A stretch of DNA of 64,000 nucleotides from Uranotaenia lowii (lineage: Eukaryota; Arthropoda; Insecta; Diptera; Culicidae), in assembly GCF_029784155.1 (NCBI RefSeq), contig NC_073693.1:20558002-20622001 (forward strand). Reading direction: 5' to 3'. Every line of letters starts with the position of its first letter. The first letter of the stretch is position 1. Below the pieces are notes generated by a model. The model was given only the letters and a program-made list of their open reading frames with translations, had not been told where the DNA came from and did not search any database. The translations under genes and the position numbers were made by a program. Positions 45,226 through 56,766 of this stretch are shown here, piece by piece.

Positions 45226-45822
45226 TAGAAACCATTCACCAAACAATGTTTTTGCATCTTGAATTCTGACTTCAAAAGTTAAAAAAAAAATATGGGCCCA
45301 AGTTACAGAGTCTTTATTAAACAGTTTTGGGTATTATTCAACATCATATCAAAGTTTGAGATTTAGAAAAAAAAAAATTAAACATTTATTCAATTCAGAT
45401 TCACCGATTGTTTATTTTTTTATTTTAAACTAAGGAATTTCAGTTTCAAAATGAATATAGGAAAAAAATTCAAAAGGAATTTAAAATTATGATATCAAAT
45501 TATCAAATTATAATAAAATCAAAAGTATCGTAAATCAATAAAAATAAGAAATATTTATTTTTGATTTTCAAAGCGTAAATGTAATTGCCGTTTAAATTTA
45601 TTGATACTCGAACTAAACTACCTATACTATTTCAAGAATCTGAACTTCTTACTTCAGGACTCATGGATTTTGAGTTGAAGATAATAATTTAATATATTAA
45701 AATTTGCAAATTTCGAGAAAAAAAATAAAAAAAAAAACAATGTACTTTGTAGAAGCCATAAAATCTTAAAAAAAAAATTTCTGTTAAAAAAACATATAAA
45801 TTTCTACGCACACATGCAAAGC
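45226..45822. other. AT-rich sequence
   Basis: No feature recognised. Confidence 0.4.
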
Positions 45823-45860
45823 CAGGGCCGTAGGAAGAACCGGCTCAAGGGGGGGAGGGT
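45823..45860. repeat. Lone hAT-family terminus
   Basis: CAGGGCCGTAGGAAGAACCG followed by a G run is the same terminus as the right end (in reverse) of the 46644-49320 element. The 8 bases on its left (TGCAAAGC) have no match next to any other end in the window, so it is a truncated or separate copy. Confidence 0.6.
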
Positions 45861-46038
45861 TTGATGACATTTTTTTCCAATAACATTTTTGCTTGAACAA
45901 TGCATACACAAGTGAAATGTATATGTACTAAGTTAAAATTATTCAGTTTAAAGTTATTTTTCAATTAAAGTTATTTATTTTTGAAAATAGGTCCTAGGAG
46001 TAGCCATTTTTTTCTCATAAAGCTATAAAAAATGTGAA
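45861..46038. other. AT-rich sequence after the lone hAT terminus
   Basis: Probably internal sequence of the truncated hAT copy; no coding capacity. Confidence 0.3.
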
Positions 46039-46210
46039 GACTTGTGATATAGCCCAGTTTGTAAATCAGTTGCCCCCTGAGCTGATATCCGTAAGATCGA
46101 GCACAGTTATCCAGATAGGTTTTTCAATGACTGGTGCGCCAACTGCTTCGTTGATAAAAGTCGCGAGTTGCACAATGATGTAGAAACGACTATAATCGGA
46201 ACACCAAAAA
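46039..46210 (+). mobile_element. tRNA-derived SINE, diverged copy
   Basis: Starts GACTTGTGATATAGCCCAG and has a damaged B box (AGATCGAGCAC). The body contains TTTTTCAATGACTGGTGCGCC and ends CGACTATAATCGGAACACCA, matching the 7566-7754 copy throughout. No clear target duplication. Confidence 0.85.
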
Positions 46211-46635
46211 GAGGATTTTGAACACTTTATTCTTAAGATAAGTTAACCACCGTTAATTAATTTTGTAAATTTATTTTTCGGCATATCGGTGAAAAGTAGT
46301 TCTGAAAATTGATAAAGATGGATAGAGAAGTGAGAAGAAAATTTTACAGATGTTGAAAAGAGCGAAAGAGCATTTTTGCGAGGAAACTTATTAACGTACA
46401 CCATACTTTACTGCAACATTTCATTATTTAGGAGAAGTAGTACCGGGATAGAGGTGGCACTACCTTAACCTATACAATGAAATCTGGTTGGTCTGAAGTC
46501 TACATGTGGTGAACACGTATACTCCGGACGGGCCCGTCCAATTTACAACTTTGATGAAGACTTCAAATTTGTTCTGACCTCTGCTTTTGAAAAAATATTT
46601 GATTCATTTTGATTAAACAACTATTCGGCTATGTA
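46211..46635. other. Unassigned sequence
   Basis: No feature recognised. Confidence 0.35.
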
Positions 46636-47225
46636 ATTAGATACATGGCCGTAGGAACGGGGGGGGGGGGGGGTTTGGGGGTTAAACCCCCCCCCATGAA
46701 GATTCAAAAAAGCAAGCAAGGTATTATACTCTACACTCAAAATTTTAAATTCTGAACCAAATTGTGATAAAAGGTTAAGGTTAATTAAGAGTAAAAATCT
46801 AGACTAAAAACTTATGCCCAAACCTCAAAAACTCATCCCAGGTTCAAAATTCTGCTACACTTTTTCAAAATTTTCTCACAATAGAAATTCAGGGCTGAAT
46901 TTTAAATTTTAAATAAATTTCGGATTCTGTATCCAGTTCAGGATTCTTGATTTTCAGTTCGAATAATCATAAGAAATCAGAAATGAAAAGCTGCTTTGAA
47001 GTCCTGGTTTAAATTTTGTTTTGCATTTCATATCAAATTTGAATGATGTTTTTTAAGATCATATTCAATTCCGAATATGAAAAAATAGAAAAAAATTGTT
47101 TTATATTCAAATTCGAAGTTCTTAAACTTAATTCTACATAAAATTAAAACATTTAAAGCTTCGATACGACAATCCAAAATTGAAAACTTAGATTCAGATT
47201 ATTTGAAATTCATATTCATTATCAT

Positions 47226-47366
47226 TTTACCGAAATCCTAACATGTGTAAATCGTTAAACTGTTCGGTAATTTTTTCGGTAAAAAATAAACCCGATGTTC
47301 GTTATTTTTTACCGAAAAAATTACCGAACAGTTTAACGATTTACATATGTTAGGATTTCGGTAAAA
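47226..47366. repeat. Near-perfect inverted repeat (hairpin)
   Basis: Arms 47226-47289 and 47302-47366 are almost exact reverse complements with a 12-base loop. They contain TTTTACCGAAATCC and GTTCGGTAATTTTTTCGGTA. A further TTACCGAACTCGGTAATTTT lies just to the right. It is probably a palindromic MITE or a rearranged copy of one, and a transcript would fold into a long hairpin. Confidence 0.85.
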
Positions 47367-47648
47367 AAATTACCGAACTCGGTAATTTTTGTTTACTGTG
47401 CAGATTCAGAAATCAGATTAAGAATTCAGATTCAAATTCAGAAAAAAATTTTAGCTTGTAAATAAATTTTATAATTAACATAAAAGGTTGAGGAATTCAA
47501 GAGATCATGAACTTAAGATTGCTTGTCAATTCAATTTCCAGATTTCAAATTTTTAATCAAAATTAGATTTTTAACACAATTCAGCTAAAAATCACAAATA
47601 AAATGTAGAATTTCATTTTTTTGTTTTAAGCGAAAAATACAAATTTTA

Positions 47649-47841
47649 GTAGAGAAATGAATCCAACTTAGATGAAATTTCAGGGACTAGTAGAATGTTA
47701 ATACATGGGCCCCGGAGAGGCGCAAGATGTGGGTTCAAGTCTCACCGGGAGACAAGGCGAATTTTTTTCGCATGTTTTTCAACATCAATTTTCCCTTATC
47801 TAGTCCCTGAAATTTCATCTAAGTTGGATTCATTTCTCTAC
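47649..47841. repeat. 42-bp perfect foldback around the first core
   Basis: Positions 47649-47690 are the exact reverse complement of 47800-47841, with about 110 bases between them. The second core has the right arm (one substitution) but not the left, so the left arm is an added inverted duplication. Confidence 0.92.
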
Positions 47842-48420
47842 AAAAAAAAAAAGTTTCGCTGACTGAATGTTTGAGTCAAGACCCATCTTTGGGTCACAGT
47901 TTAAAAATAGAAAATAAGGCGGTGCCAAACACCGAATTTGGTTGGATATCCAAATACGGCAAACGCATCATTTCTCATCATAACTGACAACCCGTGCAGT
48001 ATATGAGAAGGCAATGCAAATCTTGCCGTACCTAAAATATCCAAATTTGAGTCCAACTACCGTAAGATGAAAAGATGGGAATAGAAATAGACCTAGAAAA
48101 ATGATTATGATCACATGGGAGAACTATTCCCTTCATTTCCGATAGACATCGACACTCAACCAGTATAATATTCATACGCCAGGTTGGTCTCCTGTAGTAG
48201 AATGTTAATACATGGGCCCCGGAGAGGCGCAAGATGTGGGTTCAAGTCTCACCGGGAGACAAGGCGAATTTTTTTCGCATGTTTTTCAACATCAATTTTC
48301 CCTTATCTAGTACCTGAAATTTCATCTAAGTTGGATTCATTTCTCTACAAAAAAAAAAAAAAAAGTTTCGCTGACTGAATGTTTGAGTCAAGACCCATCT
48401 TTGGGTCACAGTTTAAAAAT
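47649..48420 (+). mobile_element. Composite retro-inserted unit with two SINE-like cores
   Basis: The 772-bp unit is bounded by ATACAAATTTTA at 47637-47648 and 48421-48432, a 12-bp target-like duplication. It contains two near-identical cores (about 47690-47880 and 48195-48420). Each carries a tRNA-like B-box stretch (GGGTTCAAGTCTCACC), an A-run, and the tail GACCCATCTTTGGGTCACAG. Only the second core has the preceding GGTCTCCTG, which pairs with GGGAGAC as an acceptor stem would. The first core instead begins with an inverted copy of its own 3' part. Confidence 0.65.
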
Positions 48421-49328
48421 ATACAAATTTTATTTAAAAAAAATCATCAACAGGATTTTTATTAGAGAATTTATTATTTATGAAAAATATTTGCTGTTAA
48501 AGAAACATGAACTTGATCTTCATAAAAACAAAAATCTGCACAAAGTTCTATATTTTATCGGTATATTGTTTAACATTATCAACACATAAAGAACACCAAA
48601 ATTCGGCATTTTATATTTCAGAAACCAATAGACAAAAAAACTGCTAATTTAATTTATTTGATTAACGTGTTAAATTTTGTAGAATGAGGTTTCATTATTC
48701 GATTCATAACATTTGAATTTTTCATTTTAATGGAGCATATTAACAGCATGCGAAAAAACGCGATATCTCTTTGGTCAGCAATGTGTTTATATTCAAGTTT
48801 TTTAAATGCCAAATTGCAAACTAAAATCATTAATTTGGTTGAAGTTTTCCCCAAGCAAATTGGATCGAAAAATCTGATGAGTTTTATCTTTCACTTTTTT
48901 TTAATAAGATTTATTTTCATCGATGTTCAAAAACTTTTAATTTGTAAAATAGTTTGGAAGATTGGGCTTGTTTGATTTTAGTACCTATGTATAAGCTTTT
49001 TTTAAATGGGAGGCTCTTCTAAAAACTTATTTTATGCTCATATCAATTAAGTATGTCCTACCAGACTCGTAAACAAATTCAAAGATTTTAACCATCTATG
49101 AAAGCGAATTAAGTTCACCTTTTTGCTTAAGGACCAATTTTCTAATTTCACGATTTATACGAAAACTATTAATGTAAAAGTACTTCAAAATGATAAATCA
49201 TATAATTACAAACATAATGTATTTGTTTGTATTCGTGTATTGTTGATCAAAAAATCATTGGTAAAAATCAGTCACCAAAACCCCCCCCCCCCCCATGAGT
49301 CGGTTCTTCCTACGGCCCTGATTAGATA

Positions 49329-49924
49329 CACCCTTATGAAAAAAGGAAATATTTTCACCGTTTTTTTTTTTATTTTATTTCAATTTTCGTCACGGAACAG
49401 GTTAGAAATCCGTTTATTCGAAATTTTCAGAAATTTTCAAAGGAATCTTAACATATTCAAGCTTTAAAAAGTGTAATTTAGAATTTTATGGATAAATTAT
49501 GCCCAGTGTGATCGGAAAAAGTTAATTTTCCAATCAGTGTGTTTGATACGAGATGGTTTCCTTTGAAACTAAGCAAATGTTCGGCGATGTCAAATTATTA
49601 TTATTAAGCTACAAAAAACACCGTGTCGTGCATAAAGATGATGGTCTTGTGTTTAACTCTTAAATTTTTCATTTCCATTCGAAATTTAACTTTAATTTGC
49701 TTGCTTTTATATTATTGATAGTATTTTTTATTTTAAAAAATTGTAATGATGGCGATACTTGAACGAATTTTAAAAGACTTTTTTAATTTTTAATCTCATT
49801 CTTCGAGGCAGTTTTGAACTCTAGGTTCCGGTAAAATTAGTGATTTTTTCAATTTAGAGGTTGTTGAAGAGAAATCAATAAGTAGCTTAAAAATTTCCAA
49901 ACTTATGATATCCTTCTTACACAT
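49329..49924. other. AT-rich sequence
   Basis: Nothing recognised. Confidence 0.4.
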
Positions 49925-50105
49925 TTTTGAACTCCCAAATTCTGACTTGGAGATTGAATTTCGAATTTTGGGTTGAATCCCTGATCTTAGAACCGAAACT
50001 GTATTTCGGTTTGCTTTTGTTAATTTTCCCGGTTTTGGGTCTGAATTCCCGGTTTTCCCGGTTCGATTTTCAATTCCCAGTTTTTTCCCGGTTCTGTGGC
50101 CACTC
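49925..50105. repeat. Diverged fragment of the GGTTGCCAG family
   Basis: Contains TTTTCCCGGTTTTGGG, ATTCCCGGTTTTCCCGGTTC and CCCGGTTCTGTGGCCACTC, similar in style to the 12290-12740 copy. Confidence 0.4.
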
Positions 50106-51720
50106 TGGATATAGGAATCTGAGATCAACGATCACTGTCAAAAAATCACAGCCAGTTCAATCGTTATTTCAAATCACATCATCAATCTCAATAATCGTGC
50201 TAGATCGCACCGAATCACCTTCTGCTTGGAGTAAAAAAGCAGAATTATAATTGAGACACCTGAACAGAACCTAGTCAATAGGAGGAAACTGTCTGTTTTT
50301 TCGCCGCGACTTTTGGTCGTGTGCCACATGATGCGCGGACTCCATCACCATCTCGTTACACCGTTGCACGGATCAAATTATGAATCACCACCCAAATGCT
50401 GGCCGTTTGGGGCCGCAAAGTCGCAGAATCGATCTAATTTTGAACATATGCGGTTCCGTTTCAACATAGAAGCTTCTGAAAAGAAGCAAGCAAAAAAAAA
50501 AACAACGGAGAGAGAGACACCATCGTCCGTCGTCGTGTGCCGACTTATTCTTATTGGATTGAACCGAACGGCCTTGAGCGGAATTGGACGAGATTCTTAT
50601 TTTTAAATTTTACGGTGATGGATGCTGCCTGTTTTGTGGTAATTTTTAAACATTTTGGGATTCGAGATTTTCAGCCTTATTAGGCGACCGTAATACGAAT
50701 TTCGCTCCCAGCAATGAGTGTAACTACCTGAGTGTCATTTTAATTCGATTATCGCACACATTGTTTTGCTAAGCCGTCACATTTGCGTCCAACTCTCAGG
50801 TTGGCTAGCTGATTTACGTAAGCATTCCAGCCAACTCCCATCGCAAATATGATGTTTATTTTTAACACTTTTATCATATCTTTTCTGCGAAACAGGGTTA
50901 AACGATGCAAAAAAAAACCATCAGAGAATATAGCACACAGTTTGAACACGAAAAACCCGTAGACGTCTTTCGCAGCCCGAGATCGAGAAAGAGACAGGAA
51001 AAAATGGCGGATCAATGTTATTTCAGATCCGTCCCAGGCCAGATGCAGATTTCAGCCTCAAATTATGATCCGTCCCGGGAACTTCCGGTGTCAAAACCAT
51101 ATCCTCCCGATAGAATGTAACTTTAGTAACTTGTTGGTACCTTTTTTGACGAGCCGTACAGCTTTTTTCCTGGGGAAAACACTTAAAAATCAGCACTTTT
51201 AACTCAAAACGCCCTAAAACTGACATATACACAATACACACGCAGCCCACGGAGAGAATCGCAGAATCTTTACCCTCATGACTTTTTTTCCATATTCCTG
51301 CTTCAAAAGTTTTTCATCTCTCGGCAAATATACAAAACGAACACATATGCCCTATGCTAAGACGGCGTCGTGTGGTGTGTGATGTTTACTTTTTCCGCTC
51401 GTTCGACACATAAATATGCTACCACCCCACACCCGGTCTACGAAAGCCGGAGGAGTAAAAGAGAAAGCTACAGCACAAACACCAACATGGGTTCAGTCAG
51501 TAGGTAGTAAATGTGAAACTCACATACATTCATTCACCTTCGAAAGCATGCGCAGAATTTGCGCATCCACCCTTGCTGGTGTGTGAGTGGAAAATTATGA
51601 ATCAAGCGAACACGGAAGAACGTCAAAAGCCGATAAGAAGCCGCTGACAGCTATGTAGCTGTCATTCTATGCTGACCAGAGGCGTCTACCCCCTTTTTTT
51701 CTCTCCCATTTATGTTAAGG
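50106..51720. other. GC-richer unassigned block
   Basis: Non-repetitive sequence. The plus-strand frame 50905-51120 has an internal ATG in good context (AAAATGGCGG at about 51001). It continues for 38 codons (ADQCYFRSVPGQMQ...PYPPDRM) but is unrecognised. A partly duplicated segment containing GATCCGTCCC occurs at about 51028 and 51069. It may be host sequence, but no gene is supported. Confidence 0.3.
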
Positions 51721-52485
51721 TGAGTTACCCGGCTAAGCTATGCGGGTTTTACAGGTAAAAGGAAATCTTTGAGCTCAAATCGATAAGAAACAATCAAAAA
51801 GATAATAAGTCAACTACCAATTTTAATTTTCTCGCAGAATTCTTTTCGTATCCGGCGCGCAAACAAACTCGTTATATAAAATTATCCAAGTTAAAACATT
51901 TCAATTCAATTTTATATCAAACAGATATAATTTTTCACTGTTTATGATAAAATTTCTTTGACCGCTTGATATTTGCATCACGGAAAGTAAAACTAGAGCA
52001 AAACAATTCATTTCTATAAGCTTTTTGAAAAAAGGCTAAAATTACATAAAAAGGAGTTGAAAATTAAATCATTTTTCGAACATATTTGTGAAAAAATAGA
52101 TCACTCGTGTTTTAAATTCCGTATGCTTTTAGATATTTTTTGCAGTGAGACATGAATAAAGAGAAGTGAAAAGTTAGACGTTAGAAACTGATGGCTGAAA
52201 TTGTTCAGTAGGCCGAAACGTTAAGAAACTGTTATTGTTTAATTCGACAATCACTGAAAAATATCATCTTCAAAAGGTAATTACTTTTACTTCTGAAAAT
52301 TTGAATTATTTTCATCGATGATTGTAGTCATTGAATCTGCTTAAGAGTTTGGTAAATTAAGTTTATTTGAAATTGAAGGTTTTCTTAAAAAGCTTATTTT
52401 ATGTTCAAGTAAAATGAGCTAACCCCAACCGACTCTTGAGCACATTCTAATATACAACCATCGATGAAAGTAACTCCTCGTTTCC
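51721..52485. other. AT-rich sequence; right part belongs to a hAT copy
   Basis: From about 52380 the sequence (AAAAGCTTATTTTATGTTCA ... ACCATCGATGAAAGT) resembles 49016-49110 near the right end of the 46644-49320 element. This is the left side of a same-family copy interrupted by the next element. Its own left end was not found. Confidence 0.45.
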
Positions 52486-54449
52486 CAGGGCCGGATTAAG
52501 CCATCGGGGGGCCCGGGGCAATTTTTCTCGGGGGGCCCCTATGATTCGATTTTTTTTTTCAAATGCTATCCCAGAGAATATAAAACCTTTTAAACGTGTG
52601 AAAAAACTGGAGATGAGTTCGGTAAACTGTCTTCAAATAGCCATGTTGTCTGCTTAGATCATAGTTTCTGGTATCTTCAAATAAAATTTGTTAATAAATC
52701 ACTTGCAAACATTGCTGAAGAGTTAGGAAATTTCTCACAATTGAAAGTTCTGATTTGAGCTACAAGATGCAAAATTACTTCTCATTTTTTAATACCTTTG
52801 TTACTAACTGAAATTCACTGATTTAGAAAACATGACCGGATAGATATTTTAAATGATTTTCATTTCATCATCTATCGTCTGGTTGGTGCTTTATCGAAAA
52901 CTATTTGCCAAATGACGATTGGAAAGTATCATGAAGATTTAAAATATAGAATACAAAGATAAAAAAAATACAAAATAATTAAATTCAAATGCCATAGTGG
53001 TACAGACATAAGAGTTTAAGAATTCAAAACTTCAGGTTAAATTTAGAACCACAATTCAGGGTCTGAAATCTAAATCATAGTTTCATAGAAGTTCAAAGTT
53101 AAAAACTGAGCCAAAGCAGAAATTCGTGAATTTCAATTTTATATCTTTGAAACAAAAAAAAAACCTTTTTATGAGATGTTTATGAATATGATTCTCATCA
53201 CATCAAAAAAATTGTTATCAAATTGTTATTCTAAATGTGACAAGAATTTCTATTGAAAAAAAATCAGAATAGAGATTAAATGTTAAAAATACAAAACCAG
53301 TTATCATTGAAATAAGTCAGATAAGCAATATAATTAGTTTAGTTCCTCAAACAAAGAACCTGAGTTCTCAAAATTCAGAAATACTATGAAGCTGAACTTC
53401 AGTGACTGAAAAAAAACACAAGACTTGAAAATCTCAATGAATTGAATCTGAAAAAAAATAAGATTTAAAAACTTATAAAATATTCATCTTAGGAGAATCA
53501 CTCAATGATATTAGCAACTCAGCTATGAGATCGTTTTTATGATTGTTTGAGAGTGATCATTTGGAAAATGATATGCTGAATTCAGGATATTTACTTCATT
53601 AGATGATAAAATTTTGGTTAAATCAGTTGAAAATGTTTCAAAACGAATTCCAAATCGAAGACAGAAATTGGGATGGAAATTCAATAATGAAACTCTGTAC
53701 CGTCGATTGGTCCAATTTAAACAACTACGGCTTTTTTAAAAGATTTTTTTTCAAAAATAGGGAGGGAAATGGGTTTAGAATTTATAGACCCACGGAAATT
53801 TCAATAATAATGATTGAAAAGTGAAAAGTTATAATCATACCCGGTATTAGCACGGATACTGTCCGGGTAAAATTCTGAATTCATAAAGTTTCTCTGTTCT
53901 CTTTTAGCACTGTGAGCCAGTTTTGGCGAAATTAGCTGCTATTTTAGTGCAGTAACCATTACTTGAAAAGTTAACGTAATAATAAACATTATTATTGTGC
54001 AAAACGTTTGTATGAAATAAAATGAGGAAATGTTTTTCTTTATTTTACCTGTTCTGTACAAAATATTCTGATCCTGACTAAATGTTTCGATAAAAAAAAT
54101 GAAAATTTGAAGTATTATTCCTCATATTTTTCTTAATTTTTTTTTCGAGTTCATTTTTACATTATTTTTATCCAGATTTTGGGTCGAAAATTTGGAAATA
54201 CCTTCACTGCTCACTCTAGGGGGGCCCTTAACTTATGTAAACTATTCTAGATATTATTTTACGGGGCCCTTTAGTTGTTATATTTCAAGTTTTCATTCCG
54301 ATTTTCTAGTTTTTAGTTCTTTTCATAGTTTTGTAGAAAATGATGTAGTATGATTAAAGAAATATTAATTTTTTTCTCCTCGGAGTGCCCCCTTGAGCCG
54401 AGGATCCGGGGCGATTGCCCCCATTGCCCTCCTCTGTAATCCAGCCTTG
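52486..54449. mobile_element. Second hAT-type element, inserted into a hAT copy
   Basis: The left end is CAGGGCCGGATTAAG and the right end read in reverse is CAAGGCTGGATTACA. The flanking 8-mers TCGTTTCC (52478-52485) and TCGTTTCT (54450-54457) match at 7 of 8 positions. Subterminal GGGGGGCCC and GGGGCAATTTTTC motifs resemble the other hAT ends. The 1964-bp body is AT-rich with no transposase. Confidence 0.8.
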
Positions 54450-54457
54450 TCGTTTCT

Positions 54458-54682
54458 GTTACTTAAGTATTCATTATACAAATTTAGCTTACCATTTCAA
54501 AGATTTTAGAACGCATTTTGAATAGCAACGATTTTGAAAAAAAAAACTATTAATGTAAAAGGACTAAAAAATACATAATCAAATAGAACCGAAAAAATCT
54601 TTTTATTTTTTTTTAATTCAGGCAATATTGAACAAATGTTTCAAGGAAAAAAAACCATAAGCCGGTTCTTCCTACGGCCCTG
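54458..54682. repeat. Right-hand remnant of the interrupted hAT copy
   Basis: Contains AAAACTATTAATGTAAAAG, as at about 49160-49180, and ends GGTTCTTCCTACGGCCCTG, the family's right terminus. Confidence 0.75.
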
Positions 54683-54950
54683 GTTAGGAAATAAGACGTG
54701 AAAAATAAGACGAGAGAAGTAGTACGTGATAAGTGAGACGTGAGAGATAAAGAATGAAAAGTAAGCCGTAAAACGTGAAAAGTAAGAAATGCGACGTCAG
54801 AAGGGACGTGGAACATAAAACGTGGGAAGTGAAAAATGAAACATGAAGAGAGATGTAGCACATATGAAGTGAAACGTGAGGAGTAAGACCTCAGAAGTAA
54901 AAAATGAGACGTCAGATGGGACACGTTAGAAGTGAGTCAGGAGAGTTTAG
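54683..54950. repeat. Degenerate purine-rich repeat (GAAACGTGAGA-like)
   Basis: Irregular units such as AAACGTGAAAAGTAAG, AGACGTCAGA and AAACGTGAGGAG. They read as diverged reverse complements of the CTCATGTCT units that follow, so the array appears to switch strand near 54950. Confidence 0.6.
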
Positions 54951-55215
54951 TATCTCATGTCTTATAGCTCTTTTGTCACAAGTTTCATGTCTCATGTCTC
55001 ATTTCTCATGTCTCATGTCTCATGTCTCATGTCTCATATCTCATGTCTCATGGCTCATGTCTCATGTCTCATGTCTCATGTCTCATGTCTCATGTCTCAT
55101 GTCTCATGTCTCATGTCTCATGTCTCATGTCTTATGTCTTATGTCTCATGTCTCATATCTCATGTCTCATGTCTCAGGTCTCATATAACACTGTCTCGGG
55201 TCTCAGGTCTCATCT
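54951..55215. repeat. 7-bp tandem repeat (GTCTCAT)n
   Basis: A regular seven-base unit is repeated over 25 times, with decay at both edges. Its open frames (SHVSCLM heptads) are artefacts of the 7-base period repeating every 21 bases. Confidence 0.95.
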
Positions 55216-56582
55216 TCCAAGCCTCAGTGCTAAGATGTTCCCAATATAAAGAATTTCTAAGGGTTTTCCATTTTAGAGGACTTTTCTCTCATTTCCATTG
55301 CAAAACTCGCCTAAAAAGGTGCCTTTATCCGAAAATCGTTCAATGTTAAGTTCGTTTTGCGGATTGGAAGCTTAGTCAAAGATCGAAATGCAGTGTTTGA
55401 TAAGTGCAACCAATGATTCAAATATGAAAAAAAATCAACTACTGGTCGATGCAAGTAAAAAGCTTTAAATGACTTCATGAGCCAAATATAAAATCAGAAT
55501 ACAAGAGTTTCCTCTTTAAAGCGTATATGAACAATTTTAATTAAATAAATTGGGTGTCCAGAAATCGTTGCCGAAATTACAGAAAAATCTATCATTTCAC
55601 ACAATTTTGAAAATTTTCATCACAAAATCTGTCACAGAACACAAAATTTTGGAAACATTCACAGATTTCAAGGATTTTTTTTTCCATTTTTTACACATTT
55701 GAAAAAAAATTTTTTTCTTATCATTAATTTAGGGTTTTTACTATGTTTTGGAACATCAAGATAATATTGTTAATTTTAATTCGTTTTTCTCAAGTGAAAA
55801 GACCAATTTCTCATGACTTTTCAATGAATTTAATGATTGTTCCATCACAGAAAACCTACACCGAATTTCTTAGTCAAATCACAGCAAGTCAATTTTTCGC
55901 AATTTTTCGCACAACACAGAATTTATTTCGGCAACCTTGCGTCCAACGCATCTAAACGCGAACTAAACTATATTTATGGACGTTTCAAATGGCTTCTGGG
56001 GACAAGTTAATATTTCTGATATGGCAAGGTTTCTTTTATTACCTTTCAAAACAAAACCAAAATCGGCATCTCTGAAAATTTTCGACATTAAAGAAAAAAC
56101 TTTCCTCTATCCAACGCACTATTCAGGAAAAAAGTCGATCGGAGGGTCTAGAACAACCTGTTTTTTGAAGATTTGCAAACAAAATACACAAGCAAAAATT
56201 TCAAGTTTACGCTTATATTTTTTTCCTAAGAACTTCCAATTTTACATTTTTGAGCTTAGATCTGTGAAGATTACAAGATTAAGATTCCTTCAAAAATAAA
56301 TAATAACATAAAAAAAAACTTGAGAAAAATGTTCTAAAATTTTGACAAAACGTGCAACTTCGATTAAAATTAAAGGATTCACAATAAAAGTGATCTAAAG
56401 TTAGCATTGAATTTTTTTAGTAAATTAACAAGAACACGGTAATTAAGGTGTATTTTCAGTGATCATTTTGATCGAAGACAGAATGTAGGTTTAAGTTGAT
56501 TGAAGAAAGTTACAATTTAATCAATCAACAATATATTTTTACGGCTCACGATTTATTTGTATTTTGGGTGTGGTTTCAGTTG
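55216..56582. other. AT-rich sequence, with a possible GGTTGCC-family fragment
   Basis: 55560-55940 begins AAATCGTTGCCGAAATTACAG and ends TTTCGGCAACCTTGCG, inverted ends like those of the GGTTGCCAG family, with a body of ATCACAGAA-type motifs. The 107-codon frame at 55976-56299 has no recognised domain. Confidence 0.35.
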
Positions 56583-56766
56583 TTTTTTTTTTTTTGTTTC
56601 TATTATAGTCTTTATTTCATTCGCGTCTTAAAACAACGATGCAGTTGGCGGATAGTCATTGAAAAACTTATCCGGTACAACTGTGATCGATGTTTACTCT
56701 TGGGCTCGAACTCATGGTCATCGGCTCAGGAAGCAAGCGACTGGCAACTGAGCTATATCACAAGCC
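56583..56766 (-). mobile_element. tRNA-derived SINE
   Basis: The minus strand begins GGCTTGTGATATAGCTCAG, has the B box GAGTTCGAGCCC, the same body as the 7566-7754 copy, and an A-rich tail (T run at the left edge on the plus strand). No clean target duplication seen. Confidence 0.9.

Larger units (their letters stand above)
46644..49320. mobile_element. hAT-type element with G/C-run termini
   Basis: The left end is CATGGCCGTAGGAA and the right end, read in reverse, is CAGGGCCGTAGGAA. A perfect 8-bp duplication ATTAGATA flanks it (46636-46643 and 49321-49328). Right inside the ends are a 15-base G run (46659-46673) and a 14-base C run (49281-49294). The 2677-bp body is AT-rich without a transposase and has itself been invaded by the composite at 47649-48420. 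Other members lie at 45823, before 54682 and from 63662. Confidence 0.9.

Noticed and set aside
48186..48260. Possible tRNA gene (acceptor-like and T-arm-like segments)
   Set aside because: The anticodon arm does not pair properly and the sequence is part of a duplicated retro-inserted unit ending in an A run.
45823..54682. One giant hAT element spanning both outer CAGGGCCGTAGG ends
   Set aside because: The 8-bp flanks (TGCAAAGC and GTTAGGAA) do not match, while 46644-49320 has its own perfect 8-bp duplication.
54904..55349. Frames of 75-130 codons made of SHVSCLM heptads
   Set aside because: Product of the 7-bp GTCTCAT tandem repeat.
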